Below are positions 1 through 11,153 of a stretch of 64,000 bases of DNA, one piece after another. Position 1 is the first letter of the stretch. Every line of letters begins with the position of its first letter. The notes under the pieces were generated by a model, which was given only the letters and a program-made list of their open reading frames with translations, made no database searches and was not told where the DNA came from. Source of the DNA: Paramoeba atlantica (lineage: Eukaryota > Discosea); NCBI GenBank assembly GCA_977017575.1, contig CDRNVI010000044.1:496001-560000 (forward strand). The letters run 5' to 3'. The position numbers and the translations under genes are program-made.

Positions 1-630
1 CAGACCACTAGAGGTACGATCCGCTTCATCAAAAAAGGTGAAATAAGACTTTATGGCGTTGATCCAACCAAATGTTGACCACAGAAAAGTAACGCGAATA
101 TTAGATTTGTTGAGAAAGTATTCGTGAGATCCATGACGCACTGTTTCAATTGCTGTGGTATTCCCTCCAAATAATTGAAGAAAGGCAACGACCAGTGTGC
201 GTAAATGAGAATTTCCTACAAAAAGAAAAGACTTTCCAACGGCATTGGACAAAATCTGGTGAAGCAGCTCAGAACTCGGATTTTTCACATCGCCGTTTTC
301 GCATATCTCAGAGAGAGATTTTAAAGAGTAGGGCAGCGTTTCGTATAAAGCATACTCCCACTTTGAATTGATCCAGAGTGTTTTCCCACCAGGAACTACC
401 ATTGGGTTACCACACCCGGCAGAAAATTTGGCTTTGGTCGCTACATTCTGATGTGAAGACGAGGTTCGCTGCAAATCTAGATCGAACTTGTGCTTAGGTT
501 TTTCATTAAACGTCCCTCCGTAACTTAGACTTTCATGATAGAAAAGCATTAACACAAATACGCAAGGAATGAAATCGGTAACGGTTATCCTTTCACCCGA
601 AGACTCTGCATTACTGGCGCTTGATTCCAT
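1..630 (-). CDS. partial membrane-anchored protein, possible SGNH/PC-esterase-like
   Basis: An open frame on the minus strand starts at an ATG (628-630) and runs off the left edge, so only about 210 N-terminal residues are visible. An in-frame stop lies eight codons upstream of that ATG, which fixes the start. A hydrophobic stretch near residues 20-32 (FIPCVFVLMLFY) suggests a signal anchor. A later segment reads FLFVGNSHLRTL, which resembles the 'GDS' block I of SGNH/PC-esterase proteins (usually F-x-G-D/N-S-x-x-R). The family call rests on that one motif and is an inference. The frame is the leftmost visible member of the minus-strand gene array. Confidence 0.55.
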   Translation of the reverse strand, partial: MESSASNAESSGERITVTDFIPCVFVLMLFYHESLSYGGTFNEKPKHKFDLDLQRTSSSHQNVATKAKFSAGCGNPMVVPGGKTLWINSKWEYALYETLPYSLKSLSEICENGDVKNPSSELLHQILSNAVGKSFLFVGNSHLRTLVVAFLQLFGGNTTAIETVRHGSHEYFLNKSNIRVTFLWSTFGWINAIKSYFTFFDEADRTSSGL

Positions 631-1441
631 CGCTCGATTCGTACTGAAGAGTCAGAAGAGCATGATTTACATGTATTGGATGTAGATGGGACGCATAAAA
701 TAACGTTTCCAAAAACACTTGTATTCATCGCACGAATAATACAGTTGTACCAGTTCAATCATTAGACGTGATTAGTACTTATTTAGTAGTATAAGATTTA
801 GTACTATAAGATAGTATTAGTACTGATGTATAGTATTAGTACTGTATTGCATGATGGATGAGAGACAACAAAATTAATAAAACAAAAAACATAGAATCAG
901 AATATTTAAATGCGTTTGTATCAAGGCGGAGCCGAGCGATATGATACGCAACTTTCGCATACCATTCTACAGTATTAAAGGACAGAGCTTTCAAAAAAAC
1001 GTTAACAATTTTTTTTAGTGTAAATGTAAGATTTAAAATAAATGTAAGAAAATCGAAATATAATGAAATTTGAGCCCAGAAAAGGAAGACAAACGTTGCA
1101 TGAGGTAAGTAAAACGTATACTGTATATGACATCAAAGCAGTGAGTTACCGGGTCGAAAAAACTAGACAATGAATTCTTCAGACACTTTGAAAAGGGTAT
1201 ACTTTGAAAGTGTGCTTGAACTACATACTCTTAATTATAAAGAACTGTTCTCAAAAGCTCCACCATGACACACACGAAAAGTAATGCAAATAGAACAAAG
1301 TGCTATATTCTGTGAAAGAGTGCAGCCAAAAGACTCTTAGCGAAGAAATAACTTCCAAAAACGTTGTTATCTAAGGTTCAATTACCAAGGTTTCTTAATC
1401 TTCTCTGGTTCTCGAGTAGTTGCCTTCGACTTACTTATTTG
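631..1441. other. intergenic, AT-rich, no gene seen
   Basis: About 810 bp without a convincing gene. It holds a run of loosely repeated TAGTACT/TAGTATTAGTACT units at about 770-845. I see no RNA gene or element end here. Confidence 0.5.
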
Positions 1442-2203
1442 TTAACTAGGAATAGGCGGAGCTTCTGAAGCGGGAGATTTACAGAAAGCTTCATCATTGC
1501 AGTGAACGAATCCAAGGGGAGTATGAGGATTATTGCAGTAAGCGTTAAACTCAGGGTTGTAAAGAGGACGCACTCGATTTTCCCTAAGTCTGGCACGAAA
1601 GTATCGTCTTATGACTCGTGAAGGTTCCATCTCGTGCAATCTTTCAGAAACTTGATTGCAAGAAGACAAATTAGAAATTCCGTTATGAGAAGTCTCCGAT
1701 GGAGGAGCCCAGTTTTCCCAAATTCTATCAGATTCTGCAATGATTTCTTCAGTAGCCTGCTCACATCCAGAGATGGCGCGAGAATATAATTTCGCCGTGG
1801 GAATTTTAGATGGGGCTGTTGATAAATTTGGAAATAGAACATCTACTGCGCGTTTATCTGAAAAATCCTTTGATTTGAATGTGTTCACGTTATCAGACAA
1901 TTTCGGCTCACTGGAACTTAGAGGGGCAACACCGGAAGCATTGTTACATGTCGCCTGCTTGGTGGCTGCTTGAGGGCTTGAGTGGTCGAACGGACATTGT
2001 GCCCCACGAGTACACCTTCCAGTGTCCCGAAAAGGGAAACACGCACCACGAGTACCGGTAAGCGGTGTGCCCCGCCTTCCTGATGCCCGAAACGGAGATC
2101 GAAAGTTTTTTTCGGATGCAGGAGTAGAACTGAATTTCTCAGTACGTCCTGCCGAGTCTAGTTCTTCAACGAACTTCTTGCGTGGCCAACTCCGAGAAGA
2201 CAT
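1442..2203 (-). CDS. single CCCH zinc-finger protein
   Basis: A 253-residue protein starting at a true ATG (2201-2203). Near residues 54-73 it has one CCCH finger with spacing C-x8-C-x5-C-x3-H (CFPFRDTGRCTRGAQCPFDH). Fingers of this class usually bind RNA, and single-finger CCCH proteins are common mRNA regulators in protists with post-transcriptional gene control. The rest is low-complexity, rich in Ser, Pro and Arg, with no second domain that I recognise. The N-terminus (SSRSWPRKKF) is basic. Several plus-strand open frames over the same bases are shadows. Confidence 0.75.
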   Translation of the reverse strand: MSSRSWPRKKFVEELDSAGRTEKFSSTPASEKNFRSPFRASGRRGTPLTGTRGACFPFRDTGRCTRGAQCPFDHSSPQAATKQATCNNASGVAPLSSSEPKLSDNVNTFKSKDFSDKRAVDVLFPNLSTAPSKIPTAKLYSRAISGCEQATEEIIAESDRIWENWAPPSETSHNGISNLSSCNQVSERLHEMEPSRVIRRYFRARLRENRVRPLYNPEFNAYCNNPHTPLGFVHCNDEAFCKSPASEAPPIPS

Positions 2204-3783
2204 TTAAAAAGGGTTATGGAAGTCGAAAAACTTGACCACAACAACGAAATAACTTATAACCTATGCTTTATTATAGTCTTATTATAGGACTCTTATACCT
2301 ACATAATAATGTATGTCTTATTATCATCTTACCGTATACTACGGTATGACTACCGTAGACCCCAAAGTACGATACCCCCTCCCCAGTAAGAGAGATTTGG
2401 CGCTTTTTGAGCTTATCACCAGTAATTGAGATCCGGAGATCGGGGAATCACACTTCCCGCATCGTCATCAAATGGGGGACAAAGTCGAAAACGTCGGCCA
2501 GACAAACTTGTTGAAGAATTCAACCTTGAAGAATTTTACTTCAAAGACATACGGTACCTACGGAACTTCGCCCCAGATGAGCCGACAATTGTGTTATAAA
2601 ACATTATAATATGGTTATATAATATGGGTATATATGTCGTTTGCCGGAGCATTGGATGAGAGATTGCCCGTATAAGAAATCAGGTCCACCAGAATTTCGC
2701 TATCGGGCGGTTGGCAGCGCTCAGCAGAGCGCCAAGACGTTATGAAAAGCCCACCCGGACACTCGGGTGGGGACGCAACCCGGATCCTGTTGCTCCTGAG
2801 TCTCCTCTGGGTTCTCCTCGGGCGACCCGCCATACTCTAAACCCTGACCACGTTGAGGGTATATTGCAAGGTGAGGATATCGCGACCCCTCTTAGCGATT
2901 CCACAAAGTCCGATGTTTCGCAGAAAATCCGGTTTTTACTTACGCGGGGCCACTGGGTATGGATTCGCGTTATTTGGGACCATAAGGATGACAATACACG
3001 TCACACTGTCACGGGACGTGTGTAATTCCTCAATCTGGACGACTCGATGGGTAATGAGTTGAAGGTCCGGTCGGACGATGACCTTGATACGCAGTAGGGT
3101 TTTCCTTTTCCGGACATACGTTGTATGACTACCTGTGAGCTGTACACTACCTCTATACTACCTGTGACCTCGTACCATACCGGGGGGTATGCTAAACCGG
3201 ACCCCCGTTTACTTCAAGGAACCTGAAAACCGCTATGACGAGGGAGAATCCTTAATAAAACCTATCCTTTCTTTGTAGGATTCCTTTTTGGTAGTCAATA
3301 TGCAGATTTAGACATTTTTGAGTAAAAATACCTTAATTGAGAAACAAACCTTAATTAAATAATGCCGTAATAAAATAAAACCGTAATAAAATACGGCTGT
3401 AATTGAATACTGTCCTGCATAAGGAGCAAGAGGATGTTGCAAGAGGATGCTCTAGCAAGAGGACTTTGTTTACATACAAATCAATTTGCGCGTAAAGGTG
3501 TAAAACTTTACTTTTACTGTATCATGTGCTTATTCTACAGCCCAAGTGGTAAATACTATTTCATAAACTAACCTCCCCTATCCGCCAGGCAAAATGCTTA
3601 GCATAGCAGTCAACCCGCCCTAAAAGAGTCCTACGAGGGAGAAATACGAGTTTCGAAACACGTTTTAGTGTTCAGAAAAACATTACTCGAAATAGACAAG
3701 ATGTTCGATCACTCTTTTATCAAACTGAAGACACAATCTAGGAAGAAAATCTAACTCCATCAACTAAAAATTCATTTAGCAGA
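2204..3783. other. long intergenic region with possible element debris
   Basis: About 1.6 kb between the CCCH gene and PUS3. At 2386-2402 the sequence CTCCCCAGTAAGAGAGA matches the end of the small MITE at 41.1-41.3 kb, so an element end is likely. No partner end was found. The GC-richer part at 2600-3100 is open in several frames on both strands, but no frame has a recognisable domain. At 3360-3410 there are repeated CCGTAATAAAAT units. No gene is called. Confidence 0.45.
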
Positions 3784-5052
3784 CTAAGACTGACTTCTCA
3801 GGTTTCTGGCCGCGCGCCTCTGTGTTCGGACTTCTAGTCTACGTACAAACTCTGTATGTTCCAGCTCAAACGGACGGCAAGACAAAGGAACGTGTGTCAA
3901 ATTTTCAGCCACTTCGGAATGTCCAGCAACATTGTCAGTATTCTGTAAGGAAATTGTCTGAATTTCCATGTCCATCATGATTTTTACACGAATGAGTGAA
4001 GAAACCAGAATAGGTCCGTAACCTTGTGTGTGATCATGGCTCCTTGATATCATCGAGACGGGCCACCATAGATTCGAAGAAAGGGGTTCTGAAGTCCTTT
4101 GTTTTCCTAAGGACGGGTGAGAAAAATTACTCTTCCTCCACTGAATAGGCGGATCAGAGTTGAATTCACAGAACCACAAGCAGAGTGAGTGTTCATCGGC
4201 AAGTTTATAGACCGGCTTTTTTATAAATATTTGAGGATCCAACAGTTGCTGTACAATATCTGGTCGCTCGAGGCCTCTTCCAACAAGAAACAACACAGAC
4301 ATCATGCAGCGAACTTGGTGATACAAGAAAGCTTTACCTTTGATATGAAAATAAGCAACAGCCTGACCATTTGTTGGACACTGCTCAACAACGAGGTTAA
4401 ATTCCGAAATGTTCCGGATGAAACTGTTCGTCGAACTATTAAGCTGACAAAAATTTCTAAAGTTGTGAGTTCCTACGAAGTACCGTGCAGCACATTGCAT
4501 GCGATCGAGGCTCAGGTCAGAAACAAAAAAATAGTATCTGTATGTTCGAGCAATGCAAGAAAACCGAGCATCAAAATCTTTGCTTACAGGAGCCCATGCA
4601 CGAACGCGTATATCGATTGGAAGAACACGATTCAGCAATCGAACGTAATCATACTCTTTCGCTGTATTGGACTTCGGAAGGTGATCCTTGGCACCGGTCT
4701 CCCACCCTTTTGATCGGACCATGAGAGACACGACGTTCTGAAAAGCACTTACGCCTCGATCCGTCCGTCCACATCTAGAAAATTGAGGCGGTGTTTCATA
4801 GTTCACCGTGCGTTCGGAACTCGAAATATTTTTAGCCTGGGAGGATATTTTTTCAAAACGGCATAAATGAGTTCTCCGCAAAGCATCGAACAACTTTTCT
4901 TCTACTGTGTTCGAATAGTCGGGTTGAAAGTTAAGCCCACCGTAGTTGTGCCCCATATAGCTGAACTGTAGAGCGATTTTATGCTCTTGCTGCGGTTTCG
5001 TTTGCTGAGGTATGGCGGGGTCGTAGCTCAATGCGAAAGGAAGTGCGTCCAT
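3784..5052 (-). CDS. PUS3: tRNA pseudouridine(38/39) synthase (Deg1/PUS3)
   Basis: A 422-residue TruA-family enzyme that isomerises uridine 38/39 in the tRNA anticodon arm. The catalytic motif is CGRTDRGVSAF at about residues 94-104, with the essential Asp. Other family blocks are YGGLNFQPDYSNTVEEKL near the N-terminus, LNRVLPIDIRVRAWAPV, FDARFSCIARTYRYYF, and KAFLYHQVRCMMSVLFLVG, which is nearly invariant in Deg1/PUS3. The wording around the catalytic motif and the last block favours PUS3 over PUS1. The start ATG is at 5050-5052. The last 130 or so residues past the catalytic domain are not conserved to my eye. The gene sits in the minus-strand array with about 300 bp upstream. Confidence 0.93.
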   Translation of the reverse strand: MDALPFALSYDPAIPQQTKPQQEHKIALQFSYMGHNYGGLNFQPDYSNTVEEKLFDALRRTHLCRFEKISSQAKNISSSERTVNYETPPQFSRCGRTDRGVSAFQNVVSLMVRSKGWETGAKDHLPKSNTAKEYDYVRLLNRVLPIDIRVRAWAPVSKDFDARFSCIARTYRYYFFVSDLSLDRMQCAARYFVGTHNFRNFCQLNSSTNSFIRNISEFNLVVEQCPTNGQAVAYFHIKGKAFLYHQVRCMMSVLFLVGRGLERPDIVQQLLDPQIFIKKPVYKLADEHSLCLWFCEFNSDPPIQWRKSNFSHPSLGKQRTSEPLSSNLWWPVSMISRSHDHTQGYGPILVSSLIRVKIMMDMEIQTISLQNTDNVAGHSEVAENLTHVPLSCRPFELEHTEFVRRLEVRTQRRAARNLRSQS

Positions 5053-5358
5053 AGATAAAAGTAAGTAATTGTTATTTCTGCATAGCGAATCACAATATCT
5101 ATATAGAGTTATAAAATCTAAATATTTATTTAGAGTTAACTAATGTATTTTTAATAATACGATAAACTATTCAGTGAAGTATGCAAGCTTAGATACTACA
5201 TGTATGTAGATACATGTTAGATACACGTACTTGATAAAACAAGCCTGATTATTATTGATCAAGATGCAATATAATATTATATTGCGATTTCGAGGAGCTT
5301 ATTCAACGAAGCAGTATTCGATGTGTATAACTTTACTTTTCCACTTTGGGGTTATTGA
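5053..5358. other. AT-rich intergenic spacer
   Basis: About 300 bp separating PUS3 from the 3' end of the next gene. It has ATAT-rich sequence and an imperfect palindrome around ACATGTATGTAGATACATGT at about 5198. No gene or RNA is seen. Confidence 0.4.
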
Positions 5359-8277
5359 TCACGATACGCTGCAAAGCAAGTTGGTGACAAAAGGCGCATT
5401 CGGAACGAAAATATCCTCGCTTTCTTTATGCTTCAAAGAAAGAAAAAGATCTACAAGGGTACGTGCCTGTGGAAGAAGAGAAATATAGGCTTTTTCATCC
5501 GTATGTTTCTTTTTCGGTGCGAATGATCGACTCCTTTTCCTGATGTCCTGTTTGAAATCACGATGGAAGACAAAGGGAGGAGAGAATACGTGGCGACGAC
5601 CCTTATGGTATACGCTATCTAGAATCCGACGAGGATGTCTAAGTGACCAAGATTTGTATTTTATCATTGAGTGATGCTTGCATATCGTTTTTCCAAGTGG
5701 TCGCAGCATAAATTGAACAGGACGTGTCCTAGTCCCATGTAGGCTCACGTTTTGAGAGCGATGTGGAAGCAAACACTGATTTACAATCGTTGGTTTCTCA
5801 CCGCCTAACTCATTCGTAATTTGATCAAGCATTCCTAGAGTTTGTAGCGTTGTTCGAAGTCCTTCGTCATATTGTAGAGCTTTCTTCCATGCCAATATTT
5901 TACTTTGCACGGATTCGAGCTCATTCAACTTTGTAAACGCATTCACAAAGAGCGAGCAATCAGTATTACTACCGAACGTATCATAACGTTTTAAGGCGAG
6001 AAATTGTCCCAAGGGACCAAAAGTCAGAAGAAAACGTTCTAGCGCGTTCATTGCCACGGTCGTGTCGTACATCTCAATTTCGGAAAGAGAATCACTTCGC
6101 TGAAAGCCATACGAAATATTACTCCTCTGTAAATACGGACTTAACTCGCCTGTCAGGCAGGCAATTGCTGGAACACATTGTTGTCGAATTTCGAGAGAAG
6201 GAAGATACCACGAAGGGCGAAAATTCTTAACAACTTGATAATGCCGACCCCAGAGACTTCGTAATGCGACCGAATTGCCATGCTTCTCTGCATACTGAAT
6301 AGCCTTTTCCAAAAGTATTGAGAGTCTCGAAAAATTCTGCGTGAAAAAAAAGAAATCGCATATTCGATGTACGAATACAACGTCTGATACGCCAAAAGAT
6401 TTTAGAGCCTGATCTATGAGATTTGAAATTAGGTTTCCATGATCCTGGAAAAGTTGAACCTCGAGTCGAGACAAAAATAAAAAGACCCTCCATCCAATGC
6501 TCTTGCATTTTGCAATCTCAGTAATTTGATTTCGAAGGAGTACCATAGTACGTTGATCGTGATCCTCATTCGAAGTGTTGGATAATGAATTGCCACTTCT
6601 CGTTTTCACAACAAACGAACGTAACTCTTGCAGTAGAAGTAACTCACGATGCTGAAAATTCAGGTCTGAAGAACAGTATTCATCAAATTCTTTCGAATTC
6701 GAGAGTTCCATATTATGTGCAACTTCAGCGTTTGCTACACTGCTTTTTCCCAGTGCCTGAAAACTGCATGTTTTATTGCCTAAATTATTCGTAGAGTCAC
6801 GCGGATACAAACCGAACGAAGAATTTGTACCTGAAATGCATGCATCCGAATGTTTCCTTCGATGAAGCATAAAAAGGATATGAGAAGATAGCGAAGAGGG
6901 ACATTGAAATTGAGAGGAAAAATAATGTGCGGCGCTCATCTGTATCTCCTGCAGTCTCCGTGGATCCGTAAGAGAGAAGGACGGTATTTTAAAGTCCGAT
7001 TTCGATATCTCAATGTTCCTCAATGCAGGAGAATAAAAGTCAATGATACGGTAGGCCCATTTCTCACACTCTGGTAAAGGGAGTGACTCAACATCGGGGA
7101 TGGTGAACGGGATTCCAGATCTATAATAAGAACGTTGAAAAGAATTAAACATTGCGTCGAGCTGAATGCCGTCCAAGCTACGAGAAGGCAGCACACATTT
7201 ACAGAGGTATGTAATCAGTGAATCGTATTCAGGATCCTTACGCAATCGACGAAGAAGAGATGCATGCTCCGTTATTGGATCACTACTATGTATCAAGGGG
7301 GAGTCAAAATATTGCACCAATAAGAACACGAGGTGTCGTGAATTTTGGGAATCTTTTTGCAAAAGATCATATTCGTGGTGGATCAACATGTTCCAAAGGT
7401 TTGATGATCGTGGGTGAAACTGTACTTCGGTAATAGCTCTTTGGAGAATACGACGTTTCAAACTGCTACTTACCTTGGGCTGGACAACGTTCAGGTAATA
7501 TAAATAAGTTTCCCATAGTGGCAGACTATGGCTGTTCCATAACCATTGCAAGAATTCACGCTTAATAAATTTGAGACTAACATCTACTTCAGTGTACGAC
7601 GGCAATACGGCACGATTTTCAACTGAATCACTGGCGCACGTGGCAAATTCGCTCGAAACGTCAAGATTATTCTGGATTAACAAATGTACGTGAGAAATTT
7701 CACGATCTAGCCATACAGATCGGACGGGATGATTCAATGGGTTATGTGACAAATATGACGCGTATATACTCCTGGATATCTTTAAGGGGAGCTTGTCGCA
7801 CGAATCCAATATGAAACTCCAAGCGATATCAAAATCTGAGCTCTTTATTCCATTATAATGATCAGGCCTTCGCAATTTACGAGCCGCAAACTCTGCACGA
7901 TGATCTATAATAAACTGTAAAGCGTTAATCAAAGTTGGTACTTCCACGGCTTCAACGTCAATAACATCCTCAAGACCCGGATAATAATTTTTTTGTGGGA
8001 TGGACGTTCTAAGAGCAAGCATTTGTGATCCAGAATCGATGCTCCTTGGTGCTATGCAAGATTCTAGGTGAGCAATACTCGATATACTAGAGTCGCATTC
8101 GGATGAGTGCGCGGACAGATCCGTTTTCTTGGGCACCTGGCGTTGACAATAAATATCTTTATCATCTAACTGCGGTGAGTCTTGACAGCAATCTTGCGCA
8201 AGTTCTTTTCCGGAACGCCCCCAAAGTAACCATAAAATGTTCTCTAACGAAATCAGAGAATGGTCAATCGATGTCAT
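5359..8277 (-). CDS. HAT-repeat protein, PRP39-like (U1 snRNP / pre-mRNA factor)
   Basis: A 972-residue protein starting at an ATG (8275-8277). Residues about 135-330 carry consecutive helical half-a-TPR (HAT) units in the style of Prp39: DFDIAWSFILDSCD, then ARRSIY-like and NPLNHPVRSVWLDREI, then HSLPLWETYLYYLNVV, then RSSNLWNMLIHHEYDLL. In Prp39 this W-x-x-Y/F spacing builds a scaffold for U1 snRNP. The central and C-terminal parts are helical and poorly conserved, and the last 60 residues are basic (KRSRSFAPKKK). Other HAT proteins (NRDE2, CstF77/Rna14) are alternatives. If the PRP39 call is right, the host keeps a spliceosome despite mostly intronless genes. Confidence 0.5.
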   Translation of the reverse strand: MTSIDHSLISLENILWLLWGRSGKELAQDCCQDSPQLDDKDIYCQRQVPKKTDLSAHSSECDSSISSIAHLESCIAPRSIDSGSQMLALRTSIPQKNYYPGLEDVIDVEAVEVPTLINALQFIIDHRAEFAARKLRRPDHYNGIKSSDFDIAWSFILDSCDKLPLKISRSIYASYLSHNPLNHPVRSVWLDREISHVHLLIQNNLDVSSEFATCASDSVENRAVLPSYTEVDVSLKFIKREFLQWLWNSHSLPLWETYLYYLNVVQPKVSSSLKRRILQRAITEVQFHPRSSNLWNMLIHHEYDLLQKDSQNSRHLVFLLVQYFDSPLIHSSDPITEHASLLRRLRKDPEYDSLITYLCKCVLPSRSLDGIQLDAMFNSFQRSYYRSGIPFTIPDVESLPLPECEKWAYRIIDFYSPALRNIEISKSDFKIPSFSLTDPRRLQEIQMSAAHYFSSQFQCPSSLSSHILFMLHRRKHSDACISGTNSSFGLYPRDSTNNLGNKTCSFQALGKSSVANAEVAHNMELSNSKEFDEYCSSDLNFQHRELLLLQELRSFVVKTRSGNSLSNTSNEDHDQRTMVLLRNQITEIAKCKSIGWRVFLFLSRLEVQLFQDHGNLISNLIDQALKSFGVSDVVFVHRICDFFFFTQNFSRLSILLEKAIQYAEKHGNSVALRSLWGRHYQVVKNFRPSWYLPSLEIRQQCVPAIACLTGELSPYLQRSNISYGFQRSDSLSEIEMYDTTVAMNALERFLLTFGPLGQFLALKRYDTFGSNTDCSLFVNAFTKLNELESVQSKILAWKKALQYDEGLRTTLQTLGMLDQITNELGGEKPTIVNQCLLPHRSQNVSLHGTRTRPVQFMLRPLGKTICKHHSMIKYKSWSLRHPRRILDSVYHKGRRHVFSPPFVFHRDFKQDIRKRSRSFAPKKKHTDEKAYISLLPQARTLVDLFLSLKHKESEDIFVPNAPFVTNLLCSVS

Positions 8278-8453
8278 CGTAAGATTTAGAAAAAAATGAA
8301 ACAGAACCTACTTCCCATTTAAATCTGTGCCGTAAAATTATGTTTATCTTCTGTTCGTTTTTGCCGTGGTCGACGTAATATGGGTCTAAAACATTAAGAC
8401 TATAAGAGAATCTGTTAACTTCACTTAGGAGATACGTGTTAGTACAGACTCTC

Positions 8454-11153
8454 TTACGTTATTGAAACGTTAATTTGACTCTTTGATTGTATATCCTCAT
8501 TTGATAAACCAAGGTCATTGCCATTTTGATAAACTTGGTCTAAAGCTTTGCGAATTAAATCAGCTTCCAAACTCCGAGTTTCCATTCCTCGACAGATTAA
8601 TAAAGCATCCATCAGAATTTGACAAGTCTTTTTATTTATGGCAATAAGCTCTACAAGTGGCGCTATCATTTCAACCCACGTTGAAAACGCCCGTAACTGT
8701 TTTTGAAGTTTCAAAAATTCACAGAATATTTCCACGAAATCCTCCGTCGTGTTACAAAAGTCAGAATCATTTATCAGTTCCTTCGTATGAGCAGCTATAA
8801 GCATTTCTAATAGCGATCGAAGAAAAAGAGCACAGTTTCGAATTTCGAATGCATAGCTGTATTCAACAGTATTCAGCACATAAACTAAGCACGGCTTTAT
8901 ATAGTCCGTGACAGAAAGCAGGAGGTCCAAAAAGTTAACACACACTGGAACATCCATTCCCCGAAAACGAATTCGAGGTATCACGAAGGATTCAATAAAC
9001 GAAGAAATATCTTCAATTTTTAGAAATTGACAACGCTGCTTTAGAGAAATGTAGCGCTGAGCTTGTGTTTCAAATTCCGAAATAATGAAGCTTGCACCTT
9101 GAGTACCAGTACTTGGAAGCTTGCTAAGAAGCTCAGCGTCTGTCCATCGCTGATCAGCCCAACCTATGTCATACGCAGATAGCCTCTGGAACTCGATCTC
9201 TGTAGCTGATCCTTCAAGAAAATGAGCCGCGGGAGCAAAAACTCTTCTAAGGACTGCGACAAGCTGAGCGGGAAGAGACGCCTTGTCTATGATGTCTCTA
9301 CGGCTTTCCGATAAAGCAGGTTCAAATTCAGGTGTGGGTAGCACGGCCTCTTTCCTGTCCTGTTCACTGGTACTCGATGACAATACAGATTTGCCGGAAA
9401 GAGTAATGTGGCTAAACTCCTCTTGCGATATACCTTGCGAGATTTCCAGGAGGGCATGTAAGAGTTGTCGGATAGCTCCATCGTAAGGTTCAGACTGCTG
9501 AACTGTGTCTCGATTGGAGGTATCTGTGTGGTAAATGCGTGAATACAATTGTGCTACTTCAAGGGTTAATAAGAAATGAGTTTCACTCCCGGCGCCCAAC
9601 AAGTAGCTAAGCGCCCTTTGTCTTGGTCGTAGTTTAACGGCTGATGCGCCATAAAAAGCGAACAGGTATGCGACTGGGCCAACCATTAACCCGGCCAAAT
9701 TTCCACTCTGCATACACAAGTTTCTGGTTGAGGACGAACAAGTGTCTGTAATTGCAACGAAAGCGGTAGCGACTGTATGTGCAGTTCTAGAAAGTGATAA
9801 TGGTTGACTTTCGAGGTTTAGAGCCCTCATAATACGAAGAACAATTTGGGCAAAGGAATCCCAATCTAGAAGAGAATTTTCATGCAATAGTTTAAACAAA
9901 GATACTTGATTTGATGCTGACTTATCTCGTTCAGAAGAAGGATCATTCTTAATATCGTCCATCAAAGATCGAGTTAAAAGCCTTTCAACAGCGTTGTAGA
10001 GCATTTCGCGCATCACAAAGTCGTCGCGAAAATTTTGCAGCTCATTCACTATCCAGTCCATACCTTTTCCGGAACGACGTCCTGGATAAGATGTTTGCCA
10101 ACTCAGCATGTACACAAAGGTTGAAGGAAAATTTCTCCACAATACCCCCTTTCTAGGGAAATAAGTCGCGCTCTGGGCGTTATCATCAACTTCATCCTTG
10201 AAATTGGGATATTCTTCTAAAAAGTTGTACAACCTCAGGCGTTCTTCACGGTCCCGCGTGACTGTTCTGCATATCATAAAAAAGCTTGTAATAATGGACC
10301 GGTTTTCTGGAAGCCCCAGTTGAGTAGGATCAGCGTGAAGTAAAGATGGAATAAGGGTGCAATAGGCGAAATACTTCAATCCGCATGACACGCCTTCCGA
10401 AAGTGAAAGTAAGTGCACCGAAGCGGTGCGAAGAGATGAAAGGTTTTTGGAAAAATAAACAGGATTAATGTGCTTCAAAAAGCGACATAGCATAGATATA
10501 TTTTCTTCAGCTATTATACATGGCAACAAGCGAGCACTGACGTCTTCTGAGAAGTAACCCAGGAAAGATTCGATGCTTGTGTATGCGGCCAAGAAATTCT
10601 TTGACTTGATTTTATCTAAAAGGAAGCGCCTCAAGCAAGGACCGTCCTCAAAATTCTGAGGCGGTGAAAGGTTTGCCAGTTGGGACAAGTCTCCGATTAA
10701 GGCATAAAGGCTAGACGATAAAGGTGGGGCTTTGCACTGTTGATCTTTCGAATTTGATGCTGCGGCACCAGATAATAATCTCTCGACCAAGTGTATATCA
10801 CCGTATTGCAAAAAGTTATTATTGACACAAAAGTCAAATAGTGACAGACTACGTGGAGGTTCAAATTTGCTTAGTGCAAGACAAATCATTTTCACATCCA
10901 GAAAAAGTAGAAGACGCTTTGTAAATTCAAGATTCAAAAACCCATTGATGTTTTCAGATTGAAAAAGGAGAAAAGCAATATCATTTTGGTGCATATTAGT
11001 CTCCGCAATTAGTTGATGGACACTACTGCGAAGTGATTCTTTCTGATCGCTTGTTACTGGATGAGATGTTTCCACAAGGACGCATAAACGTACCCAAGCA
11101 TCATGCTCCAGAAAATTCAAGGAATTCGTCTTCAACGATATCAAATTATTCAT
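8454..11153 (-). CDS. THO2-like subunit of the THO/TREX mRNA export complex
   Basis: An 899-residue helical protein with its ATG at 11151-11153. Several blocks resemble THOC2/Tho2 in the expected order. TRDREERLRLYNFLEEYP at about residues 304-321 resembles the YRLY-G-W segment. A long helical middle follows. SFIESFVIPRIRFRGMDV at about residues 710-727 resembles the Tho2 'FL-x-x-C-I-x-P-R' block, followed by a helical stretch containing EIRNCALFLRSLLEML. THO couples transcription to nuclear mRNA packaging. The protein is shorter than metazoan THOC2 (about 1,500 residues), lacking most of the C-terminal tail. The match is at motif level only, so a different alpha-helical scaffold remains possible. 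Confidence 0.45.
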   Translation of the reverse strand: MNNLISLKTNSLNFLEHDAWVRLCVLVETSHPVTSDQKESLRSSVHQLIAETNMHQNDIAFLLFQSENINGFLNLEFTKRLLLFLDVKMICLALSKFEPPRSLSLFDFCVNNNFLQYGDIHLVERLLSGAAASNSKDQQCKAPPLSSSLYALIGDLSQLANLSPPQNFEDGPCLRRFLLDKIKSKNFLAAYTSIESFLGYFSEDVSARLLPCIIAEENISMLCRFLKHINPVYFSKNLSSLRTASVHLLSLSEGVSCGLKYFAYCTLIPSLLHADPTQLGLPENRSIITSFFMICRTVTRDREERLRLYNFLEEYPNFKDEVDDNAQSATYFPRKGVLWRNFPSTFVYMLSWQTSYPGRRSGKGMDWIVNELQNFRDDFVMREMLYNAVERLLTRSLMDDIKNDPSSERDKSASNQVSLFKLLHENSLLDWDSFAQIVLRIMRALNLESQPLSLSRTAHTVATAFVAITDTCSSSTRNLCMQSGNLAGLMVGPVAYLFAFYGASAVKLRPRQRALSYLLGAGSETHFLLTLEVAQLYSRIYHTDTSNRDTVQQSEPYDGAIRQLLHALLEISQGISQEEFSHITLSGKSVLSSSTSEQDRKEAVLPTPEFEPALSESRRDIIDKASLPAQLVAVLRRVFAPAAHFLEGSATEIEFQRLSAYDIGWADQRWTDAELLSKLPSTGTQGASFIISEFETQAQRYISLKQRCQFLKIEDISSFIESFVIPRIRFRGMDVPVCVNFLDLLLSVTDYIKPCLVYVLNTVEYSYAFEIRNCALFLRSLLEMLIAAHTKELINDSDFCNTTEDFVEIFCEFLKLQKQLRAFSTWVEMIAPLVELIAINKKTCQILMDALLICRGMETRSLEADLIRKALDQVYQNGNDLGLSNEDIQSKSQINVSIT

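Noticed and set aside
1740-2207. Plus-strand open frames over the CCCH gene
   Set aside because: Shadows of the minus-strand frame with no domain.
2711-3025. 104-codon plus-strand frame
   Set aside because: No ATG at its start, no family, and the region is open in several frames because of local composition.
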